5,231 nucleotides of DNA from Acidimicrobiaceae bacterium (lineage in GTDB: Bacteria; Actinomycetota; Acidimicrobiia; Acidimicrobiales; Ilumatobacteraceae): contig VFMC01000305.1 of NCBI GenBank assembly GCA_006515795.1, positions 1 to 5,231 of the forward strand. The letters run 5' to 3'. Positions within the stretch are counted from its first letter, which is position 1. Every line of letters starts with the position of its first letter. Both the position numbers and the translations under genes were made by a program. The notes beneath the pieces were generated by a model that was not told where the DNA came from, made no database searches, and was given only the letters and a program-made list of their open reading frames with translations. Shown here piece by piece: positions 1 to 4,893 of this stretch.

Positions 1-419
1 AAGGTGGCCGAGTTGAGCAGCGCTCGGTTGCCGAGCGGAGACCACTTCACCGGCCCTCGTTTGGCGGCATCCACCGTGGCGAGGCAGCGGATGACGGTGC
101 CGTCGACGGCGACGCCGAACATGCGGTCGCCGACCAGGAAGGTGATCTCACCGCCCGGCAACGTGTCGGCGAAGCCGCACTCGGTCTCGGGGAGTGCGGC
201 CACGAGCGGCGAGTTGGGGTCACTGCTCGGTGCTGCGGTGGTGGTGGGCGCGATCGTCGTGACGGGGAGCTGGTCGGGGGCGACGAGCGGGACCAGTGAT
301 GTCTCGGCGGTCTGCTCCTGTGCCGCGCACGAGGCGAACCCGACCGCCAGTGCCAGCCCCGCCGCGGCACGACCCGCCCTCCAGCCGCGACCGTTGATGG
401 AAAGGCGACTCCTCGGCAC
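1..419 (-). CDS. Lipoprotein with WD40-like (PD40) repeat start, 3'-truncated by window edge
   Basis: The visible part is 139 codons read from a GTG at 419-417; no stop is reached before the edge. It starts with a basic stretch (MPRSRL, then RGWRAGR), then a hydrophobic run at about 18-30 (AAAGLALAVGFAS) ending in Cys31. This is a lipoprotein signal peptide with lipobox F-A-S-C; Phe at -3 is less common than Leu but accepted in lipobox patterns. Residues 40-75 are a Thr/Pro/Ala-rich spacer (VTTIAPTTTAAPSSDP). A folded domain follows with Cys81 and Cys112, which could pair in a disulfide. At 125-135 the sequence KWSPLGNRALL resembles the WSPDGxRIxF signature of PD40/TolB-type beta-propeller repeats, so a cell-surface propeller protein is likely. 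An in-frame GTG at 440-438 is an alternative start, but the 419 start gives the shorter, more typical signal peptide. No strong Shine-Dalgarno site precedes either. The start is 36 bp after the stop of the upstream oxidoreductase on the same strand, which suggests one transcript. The lipoprotein call is firm; the propeller call is moderate because only one repeat is visible. Confidence 0.75.
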   Translation of the reverse strand, partial: MPRSRLSINGRGWRAGRAAAGLALAVGFASCAAQEQTAETSLVPLVAPDQLPVTTIAPTTTAAPSSDPNSPLVAALPETECGFADTLPGGEITFLVGDRMFGVAVDGTVIRCLATVDAAKRGPVKWSPLGNRALLNSAT

Positions 420-455
420 GTCTCGATGTTGACACAGCACGACCGCTGCCCCGGG

Positions 456-1874
456 TCAACGACGTTTCACGAGCCAGCGATAGCGCTGGGCCTTCTCGTA
501 GGCCGACTCGGCAGCCAGCATCCCGACGCTGGTTGCCAGCGTCGGGTAGACGTGCACGAGGTTGGCGACGTCGCTCAGCTTCATTCCCTGGCGGATCGCC
601 AGGGCGAGCTCGTGGATCAGCTCGCCGGCCGCCGGGCTGAGGACGTGTGCCCCCACCAGGCGCTCGCGGGTGGTGACGATGATGATCGCCCCATCGGTGG
701 CGCTGTCGGCGCGAGCCCGGTCGTTGTGGGTCAGGTCGAGGCGCCAGACCTCGACGTCGTCGCCGTACTTCAGCTCCGCCTCGCGGGTGGTGAGCCCAGC
801 GTGGGCGAGCTCGGGGTCGGTGAACGTGCACCACGGGATGAAGTCGTCGACGGTTCCCTTGCCGGGGAAGAACATGTCGCGGACGGCGCGAACACCCTCG
901 TATCCGGCGGAATGGGTGAAGAGGTATCGCCCGGCGATGTCGCCAACGGCGTAGATCGTGCGTACGGTCGTGCGCCCGCGAGAATCGACGGTGACACCCT
1001 TCGGGCCGATCTCGACGCCGATCTCGTCGAGTCCGAGCCCGTCGACGTTGGGTCGGCGCCCGGCCGCTACGAGCACACCCCCGGCACGAAACGTTCGCGG
1101 CGCACCGCCGATCGTTGCGGTCACGACCACGCCGTCGCCGTCGCGCCCGACCGCGGTGGCTGCTGCGTCGAGGTGCAATGCGACGCCTTCGCCGCGCAGC
1201 TTCCGGCTGAGGATGCTCACCAGCGCCGGCTCGTCGCGCGGCAGGATCGTCGGGCCCTGTTGGAGCACGGTGGTATCGATGCGCAACCGGGTGAAGGCCT
1301 GAGCCATCTCGATCGCGATCGGGCCACCACCGATCATGATCACGCTCGACGGCGGCCGATCGAGCTCGAACAGGTTCTCGCTGGTGATGAACGGCACGTC
1401 GTGGAGGCCGCCGATGGGGGGTTCCACCGGCCGGCTGCCGGTGCACAGCAGGATGAAGCGCGTCGAGATGACCCGCGCCCCGTCGACGGTGACCTCGTTC
1501 GGGCCGGTGATCGTGGCCGTGCCGTGGATGATCTGGAGACCCATGTTGCGGTAGCGCTCCGGGTCGTCGTCGGTTGCCGCGATCTGGGCTTGCACGCCCC
1601 GGATCCGCCGCCAAACCGTCTCGAGATCGATCTCGGGCTCGACCGCTCCGATGCCGTAGCGGTCGGCGTGGCGCATGGTGTGCGCGGCCTTGGCCGAGGC
1701 GATCAGCGTCTTCGATGGAACACAACCCGTCCAGAGGCAGTCGCCGCCGATGCGACCGCGTTCGACGATGGCCACCTTCAGCTCGAGTGTGGCCGCGAAC
1801 TCGGCGGCGGTCATGCCCGCCGAACCCATGCCGACGATCACGAGGTCGTACTGCTCGGAAACGGTGGTGCTCAT
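456..1874 (-). CDS. FAD-dependent pyridine nucleotide-disulfide oxidoreductase (mercuric reductase/dihydrolipoamide dehydrogenase-like)
   Basis: A complete cytoplasmic flavoprotein of 472 residues, the usual length for this superfamily, with all domains in order. The N-terminal FAD Rossmann motif is VGMGSAG at 14-20, with Glu38 as the expected FAD ribose ligand. The redox-active disulfide is in GGDCLWTGCVPSK (Cys46 and Cys51). The second, NAD(P)-binding Rossmann motif is IGGGPIAIE at 181-189. The second FAD motif is IYAVGDIAG at 307-315. The C-terminal dimerisation domain spans about 345-472. The enzyme should pass electrons from NAD(P)H through FAD to the Cys46-Cys51 pair and then to an unknown acceptor. 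In dihydrolipoamide dehydrogenase the end carries HxHPTxxE, with a catalytic His-Glu dyad; here it is HVYPTLAT (441-448), with Tyr443 in place of His and Thr448 in place of Glu. It is therefore unlikely to be a true lipoamide dehydrogenase. It also lacks the N-terminal HMA domain and C-terminal vicinal Cys pair of classical MerA, so mercury reduction should not be assumed. Translation starts at the ATG 1874-1872 without a clear Shine-Dalgarno site. The lipoprotein gene follows 36 bp downstream. Confidence 0.93.
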   Translation of the reverse strand: MSTTVSEQYDLVIVGMGSAGMTAAEFAATLELKVAIVERGRIGGDCLWTGCVPSKTLIASAKAAHTMRHADRYGIGAVEPEIDLETVWRRIRGVQAQIAATDDDPERYRNMGLQIIHGTATITGPNEVTVDGARVISTRFILLCTGSRPVEPPIGGLHDVPFITSENLFELDRPPSSVIMIGGGPIAIEMAQAFTRLRIDTTVLQQGPTILPRDEPALVSILSRKLRGEGVALHLDAAATAVGRDGDGVVVTATIGGAPRTFRAGGVLVAAGRRPNVDGLGLDEIGVEIGPKGVTVDSRGRTTVRTIYAVGDIAGRYLFTHSAGYEGVRAVRDMFFPGKGTVDDFIPWCTFTDPELAHAGLTTREAELKYGDDVEVWRLDLTHNDRARADSATDGAIIIVTTRERLVGAHVLSPAAGELIHELALAIRQGMKLSDVANLVHVYPTLATSVGMLAAESAYEKAQRYRWLVKRR

Positions 1875-2026
1875 CCGAGAGGTTCGAGGCGGGCGTCGGG
1901 GGGCACGACCCGAAACTAGTTCGTGTCGTGAACAGCTCGACCCGCGACCGGGGGGTATCCAAGAACTTGTCGATCGGCCGCGACTTTTCTGAGAGCATGC
2001 ACGTCGAATCCACCCGGGGCTACGCA

Positions 2027-2038
2027 GCGCCGCGGCGC
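2027..2038. repeat. Perfect 12 bp palindrome upstream of mscL
   Basis: GCGCCGCGGCGC equals its own reverse complement and does not extend further on either side. It lies 57 bp upstream of the mscL start codon. It could be part of a leader hairpin or a protein-binding site, but such palindromes also arise by chance in GC-rich DNA. Confidence 0.4.
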
Positions 2039-2080
2039 CCCGACCGCCACATCACGGTTCGTTCCGCCGAACGACCAGTC

Positions 2081-2086
2081 AGGGAG
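2081..2086 (+). promoter_or_regulatory. Ribosome binding site of mscL
   Basis: AGGGAG lies 8 nt before the ATG at 2095. This is a good Shine-Dalgarno match at normal spacing. It supports the MscL start, which also agrees with the family's conserved N-terminus (MLxEFKxFIxKG). Confidence 0.75.
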
Positions 2087-2094
2087 AAAGAGCA

Positions 2095-3471
2095 ATGCTC
2101 AACGAGTTCAAGGACTTCATCAAGAAGGGCGACATCGTCACGATCGCCGTCGGCCTGGTGATCGCGCTGTACTTCGCAAAGATCATCGATGCGGTCGTCA
2201 AAGGGGTGATCAACCCGATCGTCGCCGCGATCGCCGGCAAGACCGACTTCTCCGCGATCGGCTTCGACGTCGGGGACGCCTTCATCAGCATCGGGCTGGT
2301 GATCGAGGCGGCCATCAACTTCGTGCTGGTGGCCTTCATCCTGTACCTCATCCTGAAGGCCTACAACAAGATGAAGGCGGCCGACGGCCCGGCCGGTCCG
2401 GGGCGCGTGTGCCAGGGGCGACTTGCTTCCTCCCCGCGCATTGACTCCAATGGGGGGTTCATGCGAATCCGTCGAGAAGTCGTTGGCGCGCTCAGCGCCG
2501 TGCTCGTGGCCGCGTGTTCCGCCGTCTCCGCGAGCCCCAGCGACCCCGCCGCATCGCCCACGACGCCGCCGCCGTTCGTCGATGGCGTCGGCGTGCTCCC
2601 CACCGCGCTGCCGATCGTCACCGTCACTCCGGTGCAGGTCGGCACCAACGAGACGAGCGCCTCCACCACGACGACCACCGAGCCGTTCGTCGCCGCAGGC
2701 AACCGGATCCTGATGATCGGCGACTCGATCCTCGCCACCACCTCGTCGCGCTACAGCAACGACATGTGCAAAGCGCTCGTGCCGATGGGTTGGCAGGTGG
2801 CGATCGAGGCCGAGGTCAGCAGGGGCATCGACTTCGCCAAGACGGTCTGGCGCGAGCGCGGCGACGAGCGCTGGGACGTGGTGCTGGTGTTCCTCGGCAC
2901 CAACTACGGCGGCAACGAGAACGATCACCTTCGTCGCCTGAACACGATGATCACCGACGCCGGCGATGCCGAGGTGGTGCTGGTGACGGTCAGCGAGTAC
3001 GAACCCGAACAGCACGAGGTGAACGCCACCATCCGCGCCATCGCCGACGTGTACGACAACGTGTCGGTGCTCGAGTGGAGCGAGCTCACCGCCGACGAGC
3101 CGACGCTGCTCGACGAAGACGGCATTCATCCGACCACCGAGGGCCGCAAGGTGCTCGCCGGCGCCGTCGCCTTCCATCTCGGCCAAGCCCCGGCATCACC
3201 GGGAAGATGTCTCGACTCGGTGTTCCACGACGACAGCGCCGGGGCCCCCGGCGGCCAGCCGACACCCACCACGGTGAAGCCGAACCCGTCGGGTTCCACC
3301 ACCACGGTGAAGCCGGTCGGCGGTGTCACCACCACCACGAAGCCCGCCACGTCGACCACGGTCGGCGGCGGATCCAGTTCAACAACGCCCACCACGACGG
3401 TGAGCACGACCGCAACGACGGCGCCGGTGACCACGCCGACCACGCCGCCGATCACCATCGCTCCGCCCTGA
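2095..3471 (+). CDS. mscL: MscL large-conductance mechanosensitive channel, in frame with a downstream SGNH hydrolase (no stop between)
   Basis: The open frame is 458 codons, but only residues 1 to about 95 are MscL; the family is usually 120-150 residues. MscL is an inner-membrane pore that opens under membrane tension and releases solutes in hypo-osmotic shock. Visible parts are the amphipathic N-terminus (MLNEFKDFIKKG), TM1 and pore lining at about 14-47, a short extracellular loop at 48-65 (GKTDFSAIGFDVGD), and TM2 at about 66-88, followed by AYNKMK. Compared with E. coli MscL, the VDLAVGVIIGAAFGKI stretch reads VTIAVGLVIALYFAKI: Asp18 becomes Thr, Gly26 becomes Ala, and the next two Ala become Leu and Tyr. 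After Lys94 the usual charged cytoplasmic helix (ending like LLxEIRDLL) is missing. A Gly/Pro/Arg-rich linker (95-122) instead leads straight into the next gene's Met at 2461 (residue 123). Neither other forward frame restores a MscL-like end. Possible readings are a deletion fusing two genes, an assembly error, or a true fusion. The MscL identity is firm; the gene's 3' boundary is not. Confidence 0.82.
   Translation: MLNEFKDFIKKGDIVTIAVGLVIALYFAKIIDAVVKGVINPIVAAIAGKTDFSAIGFDVGDAFISIGLVIEAAINFVLVAFILYLILKAYNKMKAADGPAGPGRVCQGRLASSPRIDSNGGFMRIRREVVGALSAVLVAACSAVSASPSDPAASPTTPPPFVDGVGVLPTALPIVTVTPVQVGTNETSASTTTTTEPFVAAGNRILMIGDSILATTSSRYSNDMCKALVPMGWQVAIEAEVSRGIDFAKTVWRERGDERWDVVLVFLGTNYGGNENDHLRRLNTMITDAGDAEVVLVTVSEYEPEQHEVNATIRAIADVYDNVSVLEWSELTADEPTLLDEDGIHPTTEGRKVLAGAVAFHLGQAPASPGRCLDSVFHDDSAGAPGGQPTPTTVKPNPSGSTTTVKPVGGVTTTTKPATSTTVGGGSSSTTPTTTVSTTATTAPVTTPTTPPITIAPP
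2452..2457 (+). promoter_or_regulatory. Possible internal ribosome binding site for the SGNH lipoprotein
   Basis: A run of six G lies 3 nt before the ATG at 2461. It is a weak, closely spaced Shine-Dalgarno candidate. It matters because it would let the hydrolase be translated separately from the MscL part of the same frame. Confidence 0.35.
2461..3471 (+). CDS. SGNH/GDSL-family hydrolase lipoprotein with Thr/Pro-rich C-terminal tail
   Basis: Read from the ATG at 2461, this is 336 residues. RIRRE is followed by a hydrophobic run and the lipobox LVAAC (Cys19), so the product is probably lipid-anchored outside the membrane. Residues 26-80 are a Pro/Thr/Ser-rich spacer (SASTTTTTEP). The SGNH fold spans about 81-242, with all four catalytic blocks: block I ILMIGDSIL (nucleophile Ser89), block II Gly122 (SRGID), block III FLGTNYG (Asn148) and block V DEDGIHPTTEG (Asp220, His223). 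The family hydrolyses or transfers ester-linked groups such as O-acetyl on sugars or lipids; the substrate here cannot be read from the sequence. Cys103 and Cys250 could form a disulfide in the exported protein. Residues 266-336 form a Thr/Pro-rich tail with TTVKP repeats, typical of cell-wall spacers. The frame is continuous with MscL upstream. I prefer the 2461 start because a full lipoprotein signal peptide begins there. In a fused protein this peptide could act as a third membrane helix with the hydrolase still outside. Confidence 0.82.
   Translation: MRIRREVVGALSAVLVAACSAVSASPSDPAASPTTPPPFVDGVGVLPTALPIVTVTPVQVGTNETSASTTTTTEPFVAAGNRILMIGDSILATTSSRYSNDMCKALVPMGWQVAIEAEVSRGIDFAKTVWRERGDERWDVVLVFLGTNYGGNENDHLRRLNTMITDAGDAEVVLVTVSEYEPEQHEVNATIRAIADVYDNVSVLEWSELTADEPTLLDEDGIHPTTEGRKVLAGAVAFHLGQAPASPGRCLDSVFHDDSAGAPGGQPTPTTVKPNPSGSTTTVKPVGGVTTTTKPATSTTVGGGSSSTTPTTTVSTTATTAPVTTPTTPPITIAPP
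3266..3315 (+). repeat. 17 bp direct repeat encoding the TTVKP motif
   Basis: CCACCACGGTGAAGCCG occurs exactly at 3266-3282 and 3299-3315, a 33 bp period that keeps the reading frame. It encodes the repeated TTVKP in the Thr/Pro-rich tail. It lies within an ACC/ACG-rich coding stretch running to about 3468, which is likely to vary in length by slippage or recombination. Confidence 0.7.
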
Positions 3472-3504
3472 TCCGCGCCGTCCTGGTCCGCGCCGGCCTG
3501 GTCA
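3468..3504. repeat. 15 bp imperfect tandem repeat spanning the convergent gene junction
   Basis: CTGATCCGCGCCGTC (3468-3482) is followed directly by CTGGTCCGCGCCGGC (3483-3497), 13 of 15 bases identical, and then a partial third copy CTGGTCA (3498-3504). The array covers the stop codons of both convergent genes: TGA at 3469-3471, and TCA (TGA on the minus strand) at 3502-3504. CTGATC at 3468-3473 can pair with GGTCAG at 3500-3505 with one G-U pair. There is no U-tract, so this is not a convincing intrinsic terminator. Confidence 0.6.
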
Positions 3505-4218
3505 GGGAGCAGGCGATGCGGCCATGCGCTGCACGAGTTGGCGATCGATGACGCGGACGCTGCCCCTGCCGGCCTCGATCGCGCCGAGCCGAACGCCAGC
3601 GCGGATGACCCGGTTGGCGGTTTGGCGGACGGTTCCGGCGGCCTCGGCGAGGGCGTCTTGGGTCATGCCGATCGGCTCGTCCCCGTAGGCGTCGGCGAGC
3701 ACCGCCAGGCGGCGCCAGACCCGAGTTTCCGGCGGCAGCAGCAGCTCGACGGCGAGCTCACTGGTGCGCACGACGCGTTCGGCGAGGACGGTGACCAGGA
3801 AGCGGTCGACCGCCGGATGCAGGCTGCGCACCTCGTCGAAGTCGCGCTTGCTCAACGCGAACGTCACCGTCGGTTCGAGGGCTCGCACGCGACCGGTGCG
3901 GCGATTCGAGGGATGAACGAGGGCGAGCTCTCCGAACACCTCGCCGGGATGGATCACTCGGTATGTGATCACGTGACCGGCTGCGGTCGTGGTTTGGACG
4001 TCGAGTCGGCCGGAATGGACGAGGTAGAGCGAATCGCCACGGTCGCCGTCGTTGAACACGCTCTGACCCTTGGCGTACGAGCGCTGTCGCAGGCGAGCGG
4101 CGAGCGCCTCACGTTCAGCGGGGCCGAGGGCGTCGAGGAACGACGAATGGATCGACGTGCCCGACGTCACCTGGGCAACGACGCGCTTGCGACGGTCGAC
4201 TCGCTCGGAATCGTTCAT
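3502..4218 (-). CDS. Crp/Fnr-family transcriptional regulator
   Basis: A complete 238-residue cytoplasmic DNA-binding regulator. The N-terminal cyclic-nucleotide-binding domain (about 25-145) has the beta-roll glycines in GDRGDSLYLVHSGRLDV (58-74). Its phosphate-binding cassette is GEVFGELALVHPSNRRTGRVRA (92-113, shown in two parts: GEVFGELAL and RRTGRVRA). The Arg-Thr pair at 107-108 corresponds to the Arg-Ser pair that contacts cAMP in E. coli CRP, so a cyclic nucleotide ligand is plausible. It has no N-terminal Cys cluster of the FNR iron-sulfur kind. A dimerisation helix runs at about 135-160. The C-terminal winged helix-turn-helix (about 164-228) has MTQDALAEAAGTVRQTANRVI at 185-205 (MTQDALAEAAG then TVRQTANRVI) as the helix-turn-helix. 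The start at 4218 is backed by GGAGGGGG just upstream. It diverges from the duplicated-domain gene across 51 bp and is convergent with the SGNH gene. Autoregulation, or control of the divergent neighbour, is an inference from position. Confidence 0.92.
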   Translation of the reverse strand: MNDSERVDRRKRVVAQVTSGTSIHSSFLDALGPAEREALAARLRQRSYAKGQSVFNDGDRGDSLYLVHSGRLDVQTTTAAGHVITYRVIHPGEVFGELALVHPSNRRTGRVRALEPTVTFALSKRDFDEVRSLHPAVDRFLVTVLAERVVRTSELAVELLLPPETRVWRRLAVLADAYGDEPIGMTQDALAEAAGTVRQTANRVIRAGVRLGAIEAGRGSVRVIDRQLVQRMAASPAP

Positions 4219-4221
4219 AGT

Positions 4222-4229
4222 CCCCCTCC
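4222..4229 (-). promoter_or_regulatory. Ribosome binding site of the Crp/Fnr-type gene
   Basis: On the minus strand the sequence is GGAGGGGG. The core GGAGG lies 6 nt before the ATG at 4218-4216. It is a strong Shine-Dalgarno site and fixes this start. Confidence 0.75.
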
Positions 4230-4244
4230 GGAAACCTAGCCAGC

Positions 4245-4255
4245 TGATTCGATCA
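4245..4255. promoter_or_regulatory. Candidate Crp/Fnr-type operator in the divergent promoter region
   Basis: TGAT-TCG-ATCA is a dyad with perfect 4 bp arms, set in the 51 bp between the regulator gene and its divergent neighbour. Read on the minus strand it is TTGAT-CGA-ATCAG, close to the FNR-type consensus TTGAT-N4-ATCAA but with a spacer one base shorter and one outer mismatch. An autoregulatory or shared operator is an inference. The spacing defect keeps confidence low. Confidence 0.35.
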
Positions 4256-4257
4256 AA

Positions 4258-4263
4258 GGGGAG
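4258..4263 (+). promoter_or_regulatory. Ribosome binding site of the duplicated-domain gene
   Basis: GGGGAG lies 6 nt before the ATG at 4270. It is a good Shine-Dalgarno match and supports that start. Confidence 0.7.
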
Positions 4264-4269
4264 TTCATC

Positions 4270-4890
4270 ATGTTGCTCTATTCACGTGTCGTCACCGCCC
4301 AAGGCTCACCGCGCCGCATCCTGGCCTATGCGCTCGAGGCCACCGCCTACGTCAACGCCAACAGTCCGCTCGAAGTCACCTGCTGGTCGGGCGGCTTCGG
4401 GTACCCCGGTGGCACGGTGATCATTGGCGCCTTCGTGGAATCGCAGGCGGCGCTGGCCAGTGCCCTGGGAGGTCTGATCGCTCAGGACGGGTTCAACGCG
4501 ATGATCGAGGCGGGGCCGGTCTCTTCGAGGAGCGACATGCTGCGCGAAGTGGTGCACGGGCAGCCGAGCGGCCCACCACCGATCGGCGCCGTGGCCACCG
4601 TCACGACGGCCGCAGCCGTGATCGACCGCCTGGCCGATGCAACGGTCTGGGCCGTCGAGATCGCCCAACACGTCGAGTCGGTCACCGGTTCACCCGTCGC
4701 GGTTCTGGCCGATGTCTACGGCCAGATGGGGACGTTGACCTGGATCGGAACGGGTGACGATGCGGCCGCTGCCGACGACGCCCGCGCCAAGCTGAGAGCG
4801 AACGCCAGCTACGTGGCCAAGTTGGAAGGCTCCAGGGGGCTCTTCGTCCCCGGCACCGGACACGTGGCTTCGCTGACCCGCATCGGCTGA
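4270..4890 (+). CDS. Uncharacterised protein with two similar alpha/beta halves
   Basis: I do not recognise this 206-residue protein. It has no signal peptide or convincing membrane helix and is probably cytoplasmic. The two halves look like copies of one domain, joined by a Pro/Gly linker (QPSGPPPIG, 98-106). The first half has SPRRILAYALEATAYVNANS (13-32), then SPLEVTCWSGGFGYPGGTVI (32-51) and a helix at about 57-80. The second half has a helix at about 114-138, then GSPVAVLADVYGQMGTLTWI (140-159) and a helix at about 163-183. Both halves share an order of strand, long helix, SP-x-x-V strand, a Gly-containing turn, a strand and an Ala-rich helix. This pattern fits a tandem ferredoxin-like (dimeric alpha-beta barrel, NIPSNAP-like) fold, but that is a guess from pattern, not a family match. 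A good ribosome site supports the start. The gene diverges from the Crp/Fnr-type regulator, which may control it. Its stop abuts the stop of the DUF2752 gene. Confidence 0.8.
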   Translation: MLLYSRVVTAQGSPRRILAYALEATAYVNANSPLEVTCWSGGFGYPGGTVIIGAFVESQAALASALGGLIAQDGFNAMIEAGPVSSRSDMLREVVHGQPSGPPPIGAVATVTTAAAVIDRLADATVWAVEIAQHVESVTGSPVAVLADVYGQMGTLTWIGTGDDAAAADDARAKLRANASYVAKLEGSRGLFVPGTGHVASLTRIG

Positions 4891-4893
4891 TCA
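4888..4893. other. Abutting convergent stop codons (TGATCA)
   Basis: The plus-strand TGA at 4888-4890 is followed at once by TCA at 4891-4893, the stop of the minus-strand gene. There is no intergenic base between the two genes. Together with flanking bases they make the palindrome CTGATCAG (4887-4894). No room remains for a terminator between them. Confidence 0.9.

Larger units (their letters stand above)
1875..2094. promoter_or_regulatory. Divergent intergenic region between the oxidoreductase and mscL
   Basis: These 220 bp separate two divergently transcribed genes and must contain at least two promoters. I could not identify a convincing -35/-10 pair on either strand. Small palindromes are visible: AACTAGTT at 1914-1921; GTTC-N7-GAAC at 1919-1933; a perfect 12 bp palindrome GCGCCGCGGCGC at 2027-2038; and GTTCG-N6-CGAAC at 2058-2073. 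GGGGC at 2016-2020 can also pair with GCCCC at 2037-2041, so a hairpin in the mscL leader is possible. No conserved-looking small gene is visible. An ATG at 1998 opens a frame that runs out of phase into mscL, but its product is Arg/Ser-rich and looks like noise. Confidence 0.5.

Noticed and set aside
420..458. Possible readthrough fusion of the oxidoreductase with the downstream lipoprotein, since both lie in the same frame
   Set aside because: A clear TGA separates them, and the lipoprotein has its own GTG start and signal peptide. Matching frames occur one time in three by chance.
456..1874. Naming the oxidoreductase merA
   Set aside because: It lacks the HMA domain and C-terminal vicinal cysteines used for mercury, and there is no merR or mer transport gene nearby.
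426..1919. A 497-codon plus-strand open frame antisense to the oxidoreductase
   Set aside because: It mirrors the real gene's codon pattern and has no recognisable motif. The minus-strand frame carries all flavoprotein motifs.
220..2013. A 597-codon open frame on the minus strand overlapping the oxidoreductase and lipoprotein genes
   Set aside because: Its product is Arg/His/Pro-rich low-complexity sequence typical of an off-frame reading of GC-rich DNA. The true genes in the other frames have clear domains.
2020..3186. A 388-codon minus-strand open frame antisense to mscL and the SGNH gene
   Set aside because: It is His/Asp/Arg/Gly-rich with no domain signature, and its plus-strand counterpart is convincing.
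3262..3468. A minisatellite or CRISPR-like array in the Thr/Pro-rich stretch
   Set aside because: The repetition is explained by coding of TTVKP-type motifs. Only one exact 17 bp pair is present and there are no regular spacers.
3472..3501. Intrinsic terminator between the convergent genes
   Set aside because: Only weak pairing (6 bp with a G-U and a long loop) and no T-tract on either strand.
2514..3551. A 345-codon plus-strand frame overlapping the SGNH gene
   Set aside because: It is dominated by Arg and His runs, as expected from a shifted frame of Thr/Pro/Gly-rich coding DNA.
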